From contig NZ_JAOQKI010000003.1 of assembly GCF_025567465.1 (NCBI RefSeq), forward strand, positions 62,001 to 126,000: a DNA stretch of 64,000 nt, in the 5' to 3' direction. Position numbers and translations under genes: made by a program. Below the pieces are notes generated by a model. It searched no databases and had not been told where the DNA came from. It worked only from the letters and a program-made list of their open reading frames with translations. Shown piece by piece: positions 61,200 through 64,000 of the stretch. The stretch is from Roseburia_C amylophila. GTDB taxonomy: Bacteria; Bacillota; Clostridia; Lachnospirales; Lachnospiraceae. How positions within the stretch are numbered: the stretch's first letter is position 1; every line of letters begins with the position of its first letter.

Positions 61200-62651
61200 T
61201 TGACAGAACAAGGAAGAGTAAATAAGACTGCAATGACAGGGCATACAATTATGGGAATCTTATTGGCACTGGTTAATTTTTTGGAAATTTTCAAAACTTC
61301 CAAGAATGTAGTTTATGTGGCGGTGCTTATTGTGCTGGCACTTGGACCGGTGGTGGCAGAATGGATTTGCTATAGGAAAGATCAGGAGACAAAAGCAATC
61401 AAGCATCTTTTGGGGATTGGATTTGCAGTATATTATACGGTGGCACTGATAGGTGCCGGCGATCAGTTGGTTTTTGTATATGTAATACCGATGTTTATTT
61501 TGATTTCTGTATTTTCAGATTCGAAATATGCATTGGAACTTGGAATTGGAGCAATTATCGTAAATCTTATTTCTATTGTAGTACATACCATGAAAGGCCA
61601 AGGTGAGGGACCTGCTTTCTATGGAACAGAGATTATTATACTGATTTTGACAACAGCATTTTCTTATTGCAGTTCTGCTGTTTTACAGAAATCGTTTTTA
61701 TCACGGCTGGGTGAAATGAATCAGGCGAAGGGACAGTCTGATACCATGCTTCAGAAAATTTTAGAAGTATCTGATGCCATGACAAAGAAAATTAATGGAA
61801 TGTCTGATGAAGTAGAATTACTTGGCAGTGGTGTCAGTGATACCAGAAATGCCATGGAAGAGTTGACCGGCGGAACAACAGATACAGCGGAAGCGGTGCA
61901 GAATCAGTTAAGTCAGACAGAAGCAATCCAGGAAAAAGTAATGCAGGTAACCAGGGCATCTGGCAGCATTGCTGAGAGCATGGCAGTTACAGCAGAGGCG
62001 TTGAACGCTGGTAAGAAAAATATTGAACAGCTGGTATCACAGGTGAGTGTGACTGAGCAGACGAACAGTCAGGTGGCAGCAGAACTTACTTCTTTAAAAG
62101 AGTATATGGATAAAATGTATTCCATCATTGAGATTATCAATAATATTACTTCAGAAACCAGCCTGCTTTCATTAAATGCGTCAATTGAAGCAGCCCGTGC
62201 CGGTGAAGCAGGAAGAGGTTTTGCTGTAGTAGCATCTGAGATTTCCGGTCTGGCAACTCAGACACAGGAAGCAACGGTCAGTATTGAAGAACTGATAAGA
62301 AATGTATCGGAAGAACTGGAAAAAGTAGTGACCATCATCGAAAGCATGATTTCACAGGTTGAACATCAGAATGTAACAGTCAATGAAACTGCCGGAAGCT
62401 TCCGTACGATAGAGGATAATTCGGACCGTGTACAGAGCCAGTCGGATGCATTGTCTGGTATTGTGAAAGAATTAGAAAGTGCCAATGCAGGTATCATGGA
62501 TAGTATCCAGACAATTTCCGCTATTTCAGAAGAAGTAGCGGCACATACAAATAATACATTGACAACCTGCGAGAAGAACCAGAAGAGCGTAGAACATCTG
62601 ATGGCAGAGACTGAAAATTTAATTGAACTGACGCATCAGCTTCAGCAGTAA
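61200..62651 (+). CDS. Methyl-accepting chemotaxis protein without a periplasmic domain
   Basis: About 484 residues. The N-terminal ~185 residues hold six closely spaced membrane helices with hardly any external loops. A cytoplasmic MCP signalling domain follows, with the hairpin tip ETSLLSLNASIEAARAGEAG and GRGFAVVASEIS. Signals may be sensed within the membrane or by energy state. I prefer the TTG at 61200 (GGGAGG 9 nt upstream); the ATG at 61191 touches that site, and starts at 61071 precede the promoter. Confidence 0.88.
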   Translation: MTEQGRVNKTAMTGHTIMGILLALVNFLEIFKTSKNVVYVAVLIVLALGPVVAEWICYRKDQETKAIKHLLGIGFAVYYTVALIGAGDQLVFVYVIPMFILISVFSDSKYALELGIGAIIVNLISIVVHTMKGQGEGPAFYGTEIIILILTTAFSYCSSAVLQKSFLSRLGEMNQAKGQSDTMLQKILEVSDAMTKKINGMSDEVELLGSGVSDTRNAMEELTGGTTDTAEAVQNQLSQTEAIQEKVMQVTRASGSIAESMAVTAEALNAGKKNIEQLVSQVSVTEQTNSQVAAELTSLKEYMDKMYSIIEIINNITSETSLLSLNASIEAARAGEAGRGFAVVASEISGLATQTQEATVSIEELIRNVSEELEKVVTIIESMISQVEHQNVTVNETAGSFRTIEDNSDRVQSQSDALSGIVKELESANAGIMDSIQTISAISEEVAAHTNNTLTTCEKNQKSVEHLMAETENLIELTHQLQQ

Positions 62652-62682
62652 AGATATTTATTATATGAGCAGGGAGCAGAAA

Positions 62683-63900
62683 ATGGGAGCATATCATAAT
62701 CTTTCAGAAAAATTACAGCAGAGAATTATAGAAGACAGAAAAGAGCATAGGGCAAATCCATATGCTTTTTCCGAAGAACAGGTTTTGCGCCGGAAGATGA
62801 ATCATGACAGGGCGAATCTCTGGAGACCTCCCTTTGTCCGGGACATTGAGAAAATCATGCATCTGCCTTATTATAACCGTTATGGAGACAAGACGCAGGT
62901 ATTTTCCCTTTACAGAAATGATGACATTTCAAGACGGGCGCAGCATGTGCAGCTCGTTTCAAGGATTGCAAGGAATATTGGAAATGTATTAAATCTCAAT
63001 CAGGATTTAATAGAAGCAATTTCCCTGGGACATGACATCGGACATGCACCATTCGGACATGCCGGTGAGAGAATTTTAAGTGCACTTTTACGGGGAGAGA
63101 CCGGACGATATTTTAACCATAATGTGCACAGTGTGCGTGTGCTGGATGTACTGGGACAGAGAAATATCAGTCTGCAGACTCTGGATGGTGTCCTATGTCA
63201 TAATGGTGAAATGGAACAGCAGGAGTATCAGCCGAAAAAGGCAAAAACCTTTGCAGATCTGGATACAGAAGTAGAAATGTGTTATCAGAAGGAAGATGGA
63301 ATTAAACATCTTGTGCCGGGAACCCTGGAAGCCTGTGTAATGCGGATTTGTGATATTATAGCATATCTTGGCAAGGACAGACAGGATGCTGTACGCCTGC
63401 ATCTTCTGCCGGATGACAGAGGTTTTAACGGAGATACTATAGGCAGCAGCAATGCGGAAATCATCAATAATATGGTAGTTAACATCATTGAAAACAGCTA
63501 TGGAAAACCATATCTTTCCATGGATGAAGCATATTTTCAACAGTTGAAGCTTGCAAAGACTGAAAATTATGAGTATATCTATCACAATGAGAAAATCGAA
63601 AAAGTCATCCGGGAAAATCTGAATCCGATGTTTGAAGAGATGTACTATCAGTTATTGAAAGAGGCAAAGGATAAGAATGAAAATTCCTGGCTCTACCGCC
63701 ACCACATTGCATATGTGGCAGAAAACAACCGGTTCAGCAGAACCTTTTCGAAGGAACAATACATGGAGACAGAACCGAACCAGCTTGTGGTGGATTATAT
63801 CGCAAGCATGACGGATGACTATTTTGTAGATTTGTACCATGAAATGTTCCCGAAAGGAAAGTATGATGTAAAATACATCGGCTACTTTGATGAAGATTAA
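62683..63900 (+). CDS. dGTPase-like HD-domain triphosphohydrolase
   Basis: Deoxynucleotide triphosphohydrolase family, releasing triphosphate from dNTPs. HD metal motif: HVQLVSRIARNIG, then SLGHDIGHAPFGHAGE and a later CDIIAYLGKD with the fourth ligand. About 405 residues. The start at 62683 has GGGA upstream; an in-frame ATG six codons earlier is possible. It begins ~30 nt after the MCP stop and may be cotranscribed. Distinct from YfbR-type 5'-nucleotidases by length and by the R-RxQH-like N-terminal region. Confidence 0.87.
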   Translation: MGAYHNLSEKLQQRIIEDRKEHRANPYAFSEEQVLRRKMNHDRANLWRPPFVRDIEKIMHLPYYNRYGDKTQVFSLYRNDDISRRAQHVQLVSRIARNIGNVLNLNQDLIEAISLGHDIGHAPFGHAGERILSALLRGETGRYFNHNVHSVRVLDVLGQRNISLQTLDGVLCHNGEMEQQEYQPKKAKTFADLDTEVEMCYQKEDGIKHLVPGTLEACVMRICDIIAYLGKDRQDAVRLHLLPDDRGFNGDTIGSSNAEIINNMVVNIIENSYGKPYLSMDEAYFQQLKLAKTENYEYIYHNEKIEKVIRENLNPMFEEMYYQLLKEAKDKNENSWLYRHHIAYVAENNRFSRTFSKEQYMETEPNQLVVDYIASMTDDYFVDLYHEMFPKGKYDVKYIGYFDED

Positions 63901-64000
63901 CTATTTTAATGGCGAGGCTGTTGCCCGGGAAACCATCCGGTCAACAGCCTTCAATTCTTCTAAGAAAAGCTGCTGGTTATAGCTGGAAAGAGTATGATAG
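63901..64000 (-). CDS. Partial CDS, C-terminal end only
   Basis: On the minus strand an open frame of 32 codons ending in TAG at 63901-63903 reads YHTLSSYNQQLFLEELKAVD and then RMVSRATASPLK. It abuts the stop of the dGTPase-like gene. An inverted repeat in it (AGGCTGTTG / CAACAGCCT, 63915-63950) could act as a terminator. Too short to identify. Confidence 0.45.
   Translation of the reverse strand, partial: YHTLSSYNQQLFLEELKAVDRMVSRATASPLK

Noticed and set aside
1..64000. CRISPR array, tRNA or rRNA genes
   Set aside because: I looked for regularly spaced repeats, T-loop-like GGTTCGAATCC segments and rRNA landmarks and saw none.

Overview
The window reads as a chromosomal segment of a low-GC, Gram-positive gut anaerobe of the Lachnospiraceae (Clostridia). 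Sequence-based reasons: a DnaD/DnaC-type replication loader pair, SpoVG, paired GlgC/GlgD, a SAM-I riboswitch before metK, a DUF6465-like protein, strong AGGAGG-type ribosome binding sites, and a CoA-transferase that closely resembles the butyryl-CoA:acetate CoA-transferase of Roseburia-like butyrate producers. A methyl-accepting chemotaxis protein suggests motility. No rRNA, tRNA or CRISPR array was seen. A run of N (8426-8743) marks an assembly gap.

Layout. 1-31.7 kb is mostly core genome: prs, the dnaD/dnaC loader pair and murC on the minus strand; glgC-glgD-spoVG; a single-domain GlmU-like enzyme with pth, mfd and a PrsA-like lipoprotein; aroK, a LysM/G5/M23 envelope peptidase and murA; an HD-GYP protein; metK; a two-component system; RluA-type, YtvI-type and flavodoxin-type genes; the CoA-transferase; a glycosyltransferase; an EamA transporter; and an RlmI-like methyltransferase.

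31.8-48.7 kb is accessory and full of decay. It holds an AAA/DUF4143 ATPase, an internally deleted HTH/zinc-ribbon gene, rlmD, a small gene graveyard (frameshifted marR, the start of a YczE-like gene, a scrap of a GH1 gene), a LysR-headed redox cluster (flavodoxin, CMD-cupin, aldo/keto reductase, RibD-type reductase) and a Phd/Doc pair with a doubtful toxin. It also holds a LytTR/GHKL two-component system followed by an operon of six signal-peptide-less FlxA-like, FliD-like and DUF6033-like proteins. Two near-identical direct-repeat sites, one before the regulator and one before the operon, tie these into one regulon. More debris follows (5'-truncated aldo/keto reductase, ABC-F and HTH scraps).

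48.7-64 kb carries two sodium symporters, a truncated SulP transporter, an ECF sigma factor fused to a membrane and extracytoplasmic domain with its own ECF-type promoter and a 39-residue leader gene, a broken surface protein, an mscL gene with an early stop, dus, a YfcE-type phosphoesterase, nfo, a second FliD-like protein, a pyridoxal kinase/ECF-S pair, a chemotaxis receptor and a dGTPase-like gene.

The two most interesting signals are (i) the LytTR-regulated FlxA/FliD/DUF6033 operon, most of whose products end in a hydrophobic-Asp-hydrophobic-x-Val/Leu tail, and (ii) a family of three long imperfect palindromes (52.3, 57.3 and 57.6 kb). These share a three-way-junction tip whose stems covary while an 18-nt loop stays fixed, which points to a structured mobile or RNA element.
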